From assembly GCA_039807785.1 (NCBI GenBank), contig JBDHRX010000011.1, positions 1 to 40,202 of the forward strand: 40,202 nt of DNA, read 5' to 3'. Both the position numbers and the translations under genes were made by a program. Below the pieces are notes generated by a model, which was given only the letters and a program-made list of their open reading frames with translations, was not told the DNA's origin and did not search any database. Below, piece by piece: positions 33,052-40,202 of this stretch (positions are counted from its first letter, which is position 1; every line of letters begins with the position of its first letter). The stretch is from Zeimonas sp039807785 (GTDB lineage Bacteria > Pseudomonadota > Gammaproteobacteria > Burkholderiales > Burkholderiaceae_E).

Positions 33052-34842
33052 ATGGCCGACGTGCTGAACCACCTCGCGAACAACCTGCCGCGCCGCAAGT
33101 TCGACGCGGTGATCGTCGGGGCGGGCGGTGCCGGCATGCGCTGCTCGCTGCAGCTGGCCGACGCGGGATACAACGTCGCGGTGCTCTCGAAGGTGTTCCC
33201 GACGCGCTCGCACACGGTGGCGGCGCAGGGCGGGATCGGGGCATCGCTCGGCAACATGAGCGAGGACAACTGGTACTGGCACATGTTCGACACCGTGAAG
33301 GGGTCGGACTACCTCGGCGACCAGGACGCGATCGAGTTCATGTGCCGCGAGGCGCCGAAGGTGGTGTACGAGCTCGAGCACTTCGGGATGCCGTTCGACC
33401 GCAATCCCGACGGGACGATCTACCAGCGCCCGTTCGGCGGCCACACCGCCAACTTCGGCGAGAAGCCGGTGCAGCGCGCCTGTGCGGCGGCCGACCGCAC
33501 CGGGCACGCGCTGCTGCACACGCTCTACCAGCGCAACGTGCGCGCGCGCACCCAGTTCTTCGTCGAATGGATGGCGCTCGACCTGATCCGCGACGCCGAC
33601 GGCGACTGCGTCGGCGTCGTCGCCCTCGAGATGGAGACCGGCGAGCTGCTGGTGCTCGAGTCGAAAGTGACGGTGCTGGCCACCGGCGGCGCCGGGCGCA
33701 TCTTCGCCGCGTCGACCAACGCCTTCATCAATACCGGGGACGGGCTCGGCATGGCGGCGCGCGCCGGCATCCCGCTCGAGGACATGGAGTTCTGGCAGTT
33801 CCACCCCACCGGGGTGGCGGGCGCGGGCGTGCTGATCACCGAGGGGGTGCGCGGCGAGGGCGGGATCCTGCTGAACAAGCAGGGCGAGCGCTTCATGGAG
33901 CGCTATGCCCCCACGCTGAAGGACCTCGCGCCGCGCGACTTCGTGTCGCGCTCGATGGACCAGGAGATCAAGGAAGGCCGGGGCGCCGGCCCCGACGGCG
34001 ACCACGTGCTGCTCAAGCTCGATCACCTGGGCGCCGAGACGATCATGAAGCGCTTGCCGTCGATCCGCGAGATCGCGATCAAGTTCGCCAACGTCGACCC
34101 GATCACCGATCCGATCCCGGTGGTGCCGACGATCCACTACCAGATGGGCGGCATCCCCACCAACTACAACGGGCAGGTGGTGATCCCCCGGGACGGGAAC
34201 CCGAACGCGGTGGTCGGCGGCCTGTACGCGATCGGCGAGTGCGCCTGCGTGTCGGTGCACGGCGCGAACCGGCTGGGCACGAACTCGCTGCTCGACCTGG
34301 TGGTGTTCGGCCGCGCGGCGGGCAACCACATCGTCGACGCGAAGCTGAAGAACGGCGACCACAAGCCGCTGCCGCGCGATGCCGGGGACGCGGCGCTCGC
34401 GCGGCTGGCGCGGCTCGACGGCTCGGCCTCCGGCGAGAACGCGCAGGACGTGGCGAACGACATCCGCCGCGCGATGCAGACGCACTGCGGCGTCTTCCGC
34501 ACCCAGGACCTGCTCGCCGAGGGCGTCGAGCGCATCGCCGAGATCGCCCCGCGGGTCCAGAACGTCCACCTGAAGGACAAGTCGCAGGTGTTCAACACCG
34601 CCCGGGTCGAGGCGCTCGAGCTGCACAACCTGATCGAGGTCGCGCGCGCGACGATCGTGTCGGCCGAGGCGCGCAAGGAGAGCCGCGGAGCGCACGCGCA
34701 TCGCGATTTCCCGGAGCGCGACGACGCGGGGTGGATGAAGCACACGCTGTGGTACTCGGATGGCGACCGCCTCGACTACAAGCCGGTGAGCACCAAGCCG
34801 CTGACGGTCGAGACGTTCCAGCCGAAGGCCCGCACATTCTGA
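33052..34842 (+). CDS. sdhA: Succinate dehydrogenase flavoprotein subunit
   Basis: The 596-residue subunit oxidises succinate to fumarate on covalently bound FAD. The dinucleotide fold VIVGAGGAGMRCSLQL is followed by SHTVAAQGGIGASLGN, in which His54 is the expected FAD attachment site. Substrate-site elements are GGHTANFGEKP, QFHPTGVAGAGVLITEGVRG and HGANRLGTNSLLDLVVFGR. The C-terminal capping domain and HTLWYSDGDRLDYKPV are complete. It follows sdhD by 1 nt; sdhB follows after 34 nt. Confidence 0.98.
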   Translation: MADVLNHLANNLPRRKFDAVIVGAGGAGMRCSLQLADAGYNVAVLSKVFPTRSHTVAAQGGIGASLGNMSEDNWYWHMFDTVKGSDYLGDQDAIEFMCREAPKVVYELEHFGMPFDRNPDGTIYQRPFGGHTANFGEKPVQRACAAADRTGHALLHTLYQRNVRARTQFFVEWMALDLIRDADGDCVGVVALEMETGELLVLESKVTVLATGGAGRIFAASTNAFINTGDGLGMAARAGIPLEDMEFWQFHPTGVAGAGVLITEGVRGEGGILLNKQGERFMERYAPTLKDLAPRDFVSRSMDQEIKEGRGAGPDGDHVLLKLDHLGAETIMKRLPSIREIAIKFANVDPITDPIPVVPTIHYQMGGIPTNYNGQVVIPRDGNPNAVVGGLYAIGECACVSVHGANRLGTNSLLDLVVFGRAAGNHIVDAKLKNGDHKPLPRDAGDAALARLARLDGSASGENAQDVANDIRRAMQTHCGVFRTQDLLAEGVERIAEIAPRVQNVHLKDKSQVFNTARVEALELHNLIEVARATIVSAEARKESRGAHAHRDFPERDDAGWMKHTLWYSDGDRLDYKPVSTKPLTVETFQPKARTF

Positions 34843-34876
34843 GACGAACGACATTCCCCGAAGCGCAGGAGCCCCG

Positions 34877-35635
34877 ATGAGCGCAGTGGCCGAATCCCCG
34901 GTGAACGCGGCATCCGCTGCCCAAGGCAGGCGGGTGGTGAAGTTCTCGATCTATCGCTACGACCCCGACAAGGACGCGAGGCCCTACATGCAGGACCTCG
35001 AGGTCGAGCTCGAGCCCACCGACAAGATGCTGCTCGACGCGCTGATGCGCATCAAGCAGGTGAAGGACGACTCGGTGGCGTTCCGGCGCTCGTGCCGCGA
35101 GGGCGTCTGCGGGTCCGACGCCATGAACATCAACGGCAAGAACGGGCTGGCCTGCATCACCAATCTGCGCGACCTGAAGCAGCCGATCGTGCTCAAGCCC
35201 TTGCCCGGCCTGCCGGTGATCCGCGACCTGATCGTGGACATGACGCAGTTCTTCAAGCAGTACCATTCGATCCGCCCGTACCTGATCAACGATGCGCCGC
35301 CGCCCGAGAAGGAGCGGCTGCAGTCGCCCGAGGAGCGCGAGCAGCTCGACGGCCTGTACGAGTGCATCCTGTGCGCCTGCTGCTCGACCTCGTGCCCGTC
35401 GTTCTGGTGGAACCCCGACAAGTACGTCGGCCCGGCGGGCCTGCTCCAGGCCTACCGGTTCATCGCCGACAGCCGCGACCAGGCGACCAGCGAGCGCCTC
35501 GACGACCTCGAAGACCCGTATCGCCTGTTCCGCTGTCGCTCGATCATGAACTGCGTCGATGTCTGTCCGAAAGGGCTGAACCCCAACCGGGCGATCAACA
35601 AGATCAAGGACCTGATGGTCCGGCGCTCGGTCTGA
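34877..35635 (+). CDS. sdhB: Succinate dehydrogenase iron-sulfur subunit
   Basis: The 252-residue subunit passes electrons from FAD to quinone. The [2Fe-2S] ligands are Cys73, Cys78, Asp81 and Cys93 (RSCREGVCGSDAMN). The [4Fe-4S] and [3Fe-4S] ligands are in CILCACCSTSCPSFWW (Cys163, 166, 169, 173) and CRSIMNCVDVCPKGLNP (Cys220, 226, 230). The N-terminus is about 18 residues longer than in E. coli and Ala-rich. AGGAG precedes the ATG. Confidence 0.98.
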   Translation: MSAVAESPVNAASAAQGRRVVKFSIYRYDPDKDARPYMQDLEVELEPTDKMLLDALMRIKQVKDDSVAFRRSCREGVCGSDAMNINGKNGLACITNLRDLKQPIVLKPLPGLPVIRDLIVDMTQFFKQYHSIRPYLINDAPPPEKERLQSPEEREQLDGLYECILCACCSTSCPSFWWNPDKYVGPAGLLQAYRFIADSRDQATSERLDDLEDPYRLFRCRSIMNCVDVCPKGLNPNRAINKIKDLMVRRSV

Positions 35636-35663
35636 GCGCCGGCGCGGATCGGGACGCGATCGA

Positions 35664-35936
35664 ATGCCCGCGGGCGCGCACCAGGCCGATGCGGCGCGCA
35701 GGCGCCGCCTGCGCTGGCGTGCGCGCCGGGGGCTGCTCGAGAACGATCTCGTCATGGAGCGGTTCTTCGACCGCTTCGAGTCGAGCCTGACCGACGAGGA
35801 GGTGGCGGGGCTCGATCGCCTGCTCGACCTGGGCGATGGCGAGCTGCTCGATCTGATCCTGGGGCGCCGGGAGCTCCCGGGCGATGCCGCGACGCCGGCG
35901 GCGCAGCGCGTGCTCGGGATGCTGCGCAGCGCCTGA
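35664..35936 (+). CDS. sdhE: FAD assembly factor SdhE (succinate dehydrogenase assembly factor 2)
   Basis: The 90-residue cytoplasmic protein promotes covalent flavinylation of SdhA. It carries the conserved RRGLLENDLVMERFFDRF (RGxxE-type motif) and LTDEEVAGLDRLLDLGDGEL of the Sdh5/SdhE fold. It lies 28 nt after sdhB and before gltA, its usual place in betaproteobacteria. The first ~12 residues are basic and not conserved. It is small, and the identification rests on the motif plus the context. Confidence 0.93.
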   Translation: MPAGAHQADAARRRRLRWRARRGLLENDLVMERFFDRFESSLTDEEVAGLDRLLDLGDGELLDLILGRRELPGDAATPAAQRVLGMLRSA

Positions 35937-36012
35937 ACGACGACCGGGACGAGACTACGATGAAACCTCCGGGGCGCGGAACCCCGGGATCTCAACTGCA
36001 AGGAACAGGCCA

Positions 36013-37332
36013 ATGACCGTCCAGCACAAAGCGACCCTCTCCTTCTCGGACGGCACGCCGTCCATGGAGCTCCCGATCTATCCGGGCACGGTCGGCCCCG
36101 ACGTGATCGACATCCGCAAGCTCTACGGGCAGACGGGGAAGTTCACCTTCGATCCCGGCTTCATGTCGACGGCGGCATGCGAGTCGAAGATCACCTACAT
36201 CGACGGCGACAAGGGCGAGCTGCTGTATCGGGGTTACCCGATCGAGCAACTGGCCGAGAAGTGCGACTACCTGCAGACCTGCTACCTGCTGCTGAACGGC
36301 GAGCTGCCGGACGAGGCGCAGCGCGCGGACTTCGACCAGCGCGTGACCCGTCACACGATGGTGCACGAGCAGATGACGCGCTTCCTGCAGGGCTTCCGGC
36401 GCGATGCGCACCCGATGGCGGTCCTGGTGGGGATGGTGGGCGCGCTGTCGGCCTTCTATCATGACTCGCTGGACATCAACAATCCCGAGCACCGCTTCGT
36501 CTCGGCGATCCGCCTGATCGCCAAGATGCCCACGCTGGTGGCGATGGCCTACAAGTATTCGAGCGGCCAGCCGTTCATCTACCCGCAGAACAACCTGTCG
36601 TACTCGGCGAACTTCATGCGGATGATGTTCGCGACGCCGTGCGAGGAGTACAAGCCCCGCGACGTGCTGGTGCGCGCGCTCGACCGGATCCTGATCCTGC
36701 ACGCCGATCACGAGCAGAACGCCTCGACCTCGACGGTACGGCTGGCCGGCTCGTCGGGCGCCAACCCGTTCGCGTGCATCGCCGCCGGCATCGCCACCCT
36801 CTGGGGGCCCGCCCACGGGGGCGCCAACGAGGCGTGCCTGGTGATGCTCAACGAGATCCAGAAGATGGGCGGGGTCGAGAAGGTCGGCGACTTCATCGAC
36901 CGGGTGAAGGACAAGAACTCGGGCGTCAAGCTGATGGGCTTCGGCCACCGGGTATACAAGAACTACGACCCGCGCGCCAAGCTGATGCGCGAGACCTGCC
37001 ACGAGGTGCTCGAGGAGCTCGGCCTGCACGACGATCCCCTGTTCGCGCTGGCGATGAAGCTCGAGAAGATCGCGCTCGAGGACGACTACTTCGTCTCCCG
37101 CAAGCTCTATCCGAACGTCGATTTCTACTCGGGCATCGTCCAGAAGGCGCTGGGGATCCCGACCGAGATGTTCACCTGCATCTTCGCGCTCGCCCGCACG
37201 GTCGGCTGGATTTCCCAGTGGAACGAGATGATCGGGGACCCGGACCAGAAGATCGGGCGTCCGCGCCAGCTGTTCACCGGCCACGTCCGCCGGGATGTCA
37301 AGCTTCCCGGGAAGCCTTCATCCAAAAAGTGA
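36013..37332 (+). CDS. gltA: Citrate synthase (type II)
   Basis: The 439-residue enzyme condenses acetyl-CoA with oxaloacetate. It has the longer N-terminal domain of the NADH-sensitive proteobacterial form (MTVQHKATLSFSDG, then YPGTVGPDVIDIRKLYGQTG). Active-site segments are HADHEQNASTSTV, GPAHGGANEACL, GFGHRVYKNYDPRA and VDFYSGIVQKALG. AAGGA lies 8 nt before the ATG at 36013. The 76-nt gap after sdhE contains a small CCGGGG/CCCCGG hairpin (35969-35987) and a TACGAT -10-like site, so gltA may have some expression of its own. It ends only 6 nt from the convergent oxidoreductase gene. Confidence 0.98.
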   Translation: MTVQHKATLSFSDGTPSMELPIYPGTVGPDVIDIRKLYGQTGKFTFDPGFMSTAACESKITYIDGDKGELLYRGYPIEQLAEKCDYLQTCYLLLNGELPDEAQRADFDQRVTRHTMVHEQMTRFLQGFRRDAHPMAVLVGMVGALSAFYHDSLDINNPEHRFVSAIRLIAKMPTLVAMAYKYSSGQPFIYPQNNLSYSANFMRMMFATPCEEYKPRDVLVRALDRILILHADHEQNASTSTVRLAGSSGANPFACIAAGIATLWGPAHGGANEACLVMLNEIQKMGGVEKVGDFIDRVKDKNSGVKLMGFGHRVYKNYDPRAKLMRETCHEVLEELGLHDDPLFALAMKLEKIALEDDYFVSRKLYPNVDFYSGIVQKALGIPTEMFTCIFALARTVGWISQWNEMIGDPDQKIGRPRQLFTGHVRRDVKLPGKPSSKK

Positions 37333-37338
37333 TCTCGC

Positions 37339-38394
37339 TCAACGCAGCGAGGCGTTGATCCGGCCGAGGGCCGCGCCGCCGGGGCACAGCGCGGCTTCGT
37401 CGAGCCGGTTCATCGCGCCGGGCGGCGTGCCGATCCGGTCGTGCAGGTCGCCGGCCTCGCGGTCGACGAACAGGAGCCCGGTGACGATCTCGCCCCGGGC
37501 CTGGTGCAGCATCGCGTGGTTCATCGCGCCGACCCGGTCGGTCGGGTCGAAGTGCTCGGCCAGCTTGCGCAGCCGCAGCGTCGAGCCGTCGTGCTGGACG
37601 ATCTCGATGACCTCCCCGGGCGCGCAGTCGGCGACGGTCTCGCTGCGCGGCGGCATGAAGTCGACGCGGTTGACCGCCTCGTTGTGCTCGCGGACGTAGT
37701 CGTAGCTCTTGGTGCTGCCGGCGTGATTGTTGAAGGCCACGCAGGGGCTCACCACGTCGATGAAGGCCGCGCCGCGGTGCGTGAGGGCGCCCTTGATCAG
37801 CGGGACCAGCTGGGCCTTGTCCCCCGAGAAGCCGCGCGCGACGTAGGTGGCGCCGAGCTGCAGCGCGAGCGCGGCCAGGTCGATCGCGGAATCGCTGTTG
37901 ACCGCGCCGCGCTTGGACTTCGAGCCCTGGTCGGCGGTGGCCGAGAACTGCCCCTTCGTGAGGCCGTAGACGCCGTTGTTCTCGACGATGTACGTCATGT
38001 TGACGCCGCGGCGCATCGCGTGCGCGAACTGGCCCAGGCCGATCGAGGCCGAATCGCCGTCGCCGGAGACGCCGAGGTAGAGCAGCTCGCGGTTCGCGAG
38101 GTTGGCGCCGGTCAGCACCGAGGGCATGCGGCCGTGGACCGAATTGAAGCCGTGCGAGTTGCCGAGGAAGTAGTCGGGCGTCTTGCTCGAGCAGCCGATG
38201 CCCGACAGCTTGGCGACCCGATGCGGCTCGATGTCGAGCTCCCAGCAGGCCTGGATGATCGCCGCCGAGATCGAGTCGTGCCCGCAGCCGGCGCACAGGG
38301 TCGAGATCTTGCCCTCGTAATCGCGGCGCGTGAAACCGAGGCGGTTGCGCGGCAGAGTCGGGTGGTGCAGGGTGGGCTTGGCGAGATAGGTCAT
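37339..38394 (-). CDS. korB: 2-oxoacid:acceptor oxidoreductase beta subunit (2-oxoglutarate:ferredoxin type)
   Basis: The 351-residue thiamine-diphosphate subunit has the TPP motif beginning at Gly111 (GDGDSASIG) and ending at VENNGVYGLTKG. The likely [4Fe-4S] Cys residues are 34 and 37 (CAGCGHD), 68 (GIGCSSKTPD) and 218 (VVSPCVAFNN). NRLGFTRRDYEG and HGRMPSVLTGANLANR are typical of KorB-like subunits in two-subunit enzymes. The start at 38394 follows the alpha stop by 8 nt. The reaction is CoA-dependent oxidative decarboxylation of a 2-oxoacid with ferredoxin as acceptor. 2-oxoglutarate is the likely substrate given the TCA neighbours, but pyruvate or others cannot be excluded. Confidence 0.92.
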   Translation of the reverse strand: MTYLAKPTLHHPTLPRNRLGFTRRDYEGKISTLCAGCGHDSISAAIIQACWELDIEPHRVAKLSGIGCSSKTPDYFLGNSHGFNSVHGRMPSVLTGANLANRELLYLGVSGDGDSASIGLGQFAHAMRRGVNMTYIVENNGVYGLTKGQFSATADQGSKSKRGAVNSDSAIDLAALALQLGATYVARGFSGDKAQLVPLIKGALTHRGAAFIDVVSPCVAFNNHAGSTKSYDYVREHNEAVNRVDFMPPRSETVADCAPGEVIEIVQHDGSTLRLRKLAEHFDPTDRVGAMNHAMLHQARGEIVTGLLFVDREAGDLHDRIGTPPGAMNRLDEAALCPGGAALGRINASLR

Positions 38395-38402
38395 GGCGGT
38401 CC

Positions 38403-40202
38403 TCAGGCGACCTTGCCGCGCGCGAGCGGCTTGACGTTGGCGCCGGACAGGCGTTCGGCGATCGCGTCGGCGATGAAGCGCGCGGTGATCGGCGTGCCGT
38501 CGTAGTGCAGCACCGGCACCAGCCGCGCCGGGTCGATGCCCAACTCGTTGACCAGCATCGTGCGCAGCTGGGCGTCGCGGTTCTGCTCGACGACGAACAC
38601 CGTCTCGTGGGCGGCGATGAAGCGGGCCACCTCGTCGCCGAAGGGGAAGGCCCGCACGCGCAGCGTATCCAGCGCGAGATGGCGGGCCTCGAGCAGGTCG
38701 ACCGCTTCGTGCATCGCCGGGCTGGTCGAGCCGAAGTGGATCGCCCCGGCCGAAGCGGGCCGGGCGGCCCGGCGCTCGAGCGCCGGCGGCACCAGCTTCG
38801 CCGCGGTCTCGAACTTGCGCAGCAGCCGCTTCACGTTGGCGACGTAGTCGGCGCCGGCCTCCGAATACCGCGCGTAGGCATCCTTGGTCGTGCCGCGGGT
38901 GAAATACGCGCCCCGGGACGGGTGCGTGCCCGGCCAGGTGCGGTACGGGATGCCGTCGCCGTCCACGTCGAGGTAGCGCCCGAAGTCGCGCCCGTCGTCG
39001 AGCATCTGCGCGGTCATCACCTTGCCGCGGTCGTAGCGGCGGCTGTCGTCCCAGGCGAACGGCGCGCACAGGCGCTGGTTCATCCCGATGTCCAGGTCGG
39101 TCATCAGGAACACCGGGGTCTGCAGCCGGTCGGCGAGGTCGAGCGCCTGGGCGGCGAACTCGAAGCACTCGTGCGGGTCCTCGGGAAACAGCAGCACGTG
39201 CTTGGTGTCGCCGTGCGAGGCGTAGGCACAGGAGAGCAGGTCGGCCTGCTGGGTGCGGGTCGGCATGCCGGTGGACGGGCCGCCCCGCTGGACGTCGATG
39301 ATCGTGACCGGGATCTCGGCGAAATAGGCCAGGCCGATGAACTCGGTCATCAGCGACACGCCCGGGCCGGAGGTGGCGGTGAAGGCCCGGGCGCCGTTCC
39401 AGCCGGCGCCGACCACCATCCCGATCGAGGACAGCTCGTCCTCGGCCTGGACGATCGCGAAACGGTTCTCGCCCGATTCCTTGTCGATGCGCAGCCGGGC
39501 GCAGTACTTCTGGAACGCCTCGGCGACCGACGAGGAGGGCGTGATCGGATACCAGGCGCAGACGGTGGCCCCGCCGTAGACGCAGCCCAGCGCGGCGGCC
39601 GAATTGCCGTCGACGAAGATCCGGTCGCCGACGTTGGCGGCGCGCTTAACGCGCAGCCCGAGCGCGTCTTCGAGGTGCTCCTGCGCGTAGTGGTAGCCCT
39701 TGCGGAAGGCGTCGAGGTTCGGCGTGAGCAGCTTCTCCTTGCCCTTGTACTGCTCGCCGACCAGTTCGGCGATCACGGCCGGATCGATGCCGATCAGCGC
39801 GGCGAGCACGCCGACGTACATGATGTTCTTCAGCAGCTGGCGCTCGCGGGGGTCGCCGTAGGCGGCGTTGCACATCTCGGTGAGCGGCACGGCGATCGTG
39901 TGCACGTCGGCGCGGAACTTCGACGGCGGCAGCGGCCGCGTGCTGTCATAGAGCAGGTAGCCGCCCGGCTCGATCTCGGCGACGTCGCGGTCCCAGGTCT
40001 GCGGATTCATCGCGACCAGCAGGTCGACGCCGCCGCGACGCCCGAGGTGGCCCTTCTCGGTGACCCGGACCTCGTACCAGGTGGGCAGGCCCTGGATGTT
40101 CGACGGAAAGATGTTGCGCGGGCTCACCGGCACGCCCATGCGCAGGATGCTCTTCGCGAACAGCTCGTTGGCCGAGGCCGATCCGGACCCGTTGACGTTG
40201 GC
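38403..40202 (-). CDS. korA: 2-oxoacid:acceptor oxidoreductase alpha subunit with fused gamma domain, 5' end outside the window
   Basis: The frame is open through the window edge, and the last visible bases translate to ANVNGSGSASANELFAKSI, a conserved part of the N-terminal gamma domain. The gene therefore begins just beyond the window and the first internal Met (40139) is not the start. 599 residues are visible. Order: gamma domain (about 1-200), then the alpha pyrimidine-binding domain (ALGCVYGGATVCAWYPITPS, TATSGPGVSLMTEFIGLAYF) and the C-terminal domain II/transketolase-like region. The gamma-alpha fusion is characteristic of two-subunit KorAB enzymes. It is co-transcribed with korB. Confidence 0.92.
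   Translation of the reverse strand, partial: ANVNGSGSASANELFAKSILRMGVPVSPRNIFPSNIQGLPTWYEVRVTEKGHLGRRGGVDLLVAMNPQTWDRDVAEIEPGGYLLYDSTRPLPPSKFRADVHTIAVPLTEMCNAAYGDPRERQLLKNIMYVGVLAALIGIDPAVIAELVGEQYKGKEKLLTPNLDAFRKGYHYAQEHLEDALGLRVKRAANVGDRIFVDGNSAAALGCVYGGATVCAWYPITPSSSVAEAFQKYCARLRIDKESGENRFAIVQAEDELSSIGMVVGAGWNGARAFTATSGPGVSLMTEFIGLAYFAEIPVTIIDVQRGGPSTGMPTRTQQADLLSCAYASHGDTKHVLLFPEDPHECFEFAAQALDLADRLQTPVFLMTDLDIGMNQRLCAPFAWDDSRRYDRGKVMTAQMLDDGRDFGRYLDVDGDGIPYRTWPGTHPSRGAYFTRGTTKDAYARYSEAGADYVANVKRLLRKFETAAKLVPPALERRAARPASAGAIHFGSTSPAMHEAVDLLEARHLALDTLRVRAFPFGDEVARFIAAHETVFVVEQNRDAQLRTMLVNELGIDPARLVPVLHYDGTPITARFIADAIAERLSGANVKPLARGKVA

Noticed and set aside
40137..40139. The Met at 40139 as the korA start
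   Set aside because: The frame continues to the window edge with conserved gamma-domain sequence, so the gene is partial.

Overview
The window is about 40 kb of GC-rich chromosomal DNA from a betaproteobacterium, most likely Burkholderiales. Two gene orders point there: thrS-infC-rpmI-rplT-pheS-pheT-ihfA-merR-tRNA-Pro, and mdh / gntR-sdhC-sdhD-sdhA-sdhB-sdhE-gltA next to a prpB-prpC-prpD-acnA run. No insertion sequence, phage gene, integrase or CRISPR array was seen.

Region 1 (1-10.2 kb) is accessory. A tRNA-Val(GAC), cut at its 5' end by the window, is followed by a terminator. Next come a LysR regulator and, divergent from it, an apparent catabolic unit: an aldehyde dehydrogenase, two tandem ~100-residue dimeric alpha/beta-barrel proteins, an isochorismatase-fold cysteine hydrolase and a complete five-gene Dpp/Opp-type ABC importer. 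The substrate is not recognisable. The set looks like uptake plus breakdown of an organic, probably nitrogen-containing compound, and it lies between a tRNA gene and the conserved thrS block.

Region 2 (10.2-18.3 kb) is the translation block: threonyl-tRNA synthetase, IF3, L35, L20, both phenylalanyl-tRNA synthetase subunits, IHF-alpha, a MerR-type regulator and tRNA-Pro(GGG). infC appears to start at an ATC codon. thrS and pheS are each preceded by a terminator-like hairpin, suggesting attenuation.

Region 3 (18.3-22.9 kb) holds a D-aminoacylase-type amidohydrolase, a DUF2064 protein and, convergent, a membrane MASE1/degenerate-GGDEF/EAL c-di-GMP phosphodiesterase.

Region 4 (23.0-40.2 kb) is central carbon metabolism. 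On the minus strand are mdh, prpB, prpC, prpD, a DUF3617 secreted protein and acnA (oxaloacetate formation, methylcitrate cycle, aconitase). On the plus strand are a GntR/UTRA regulator, the succinate dehydrogenase operon with its flavinylation factor, and citrate synthase. Convergent with gltA is a two-subunit 2-oxoacid:acceptor oxidoreductase whose alpha gene runs off the window. A strong sigma70-type promoter and a 12-bp perfect palindrome lie between mdh and gntR, which suggests that this regulator controls the locus.
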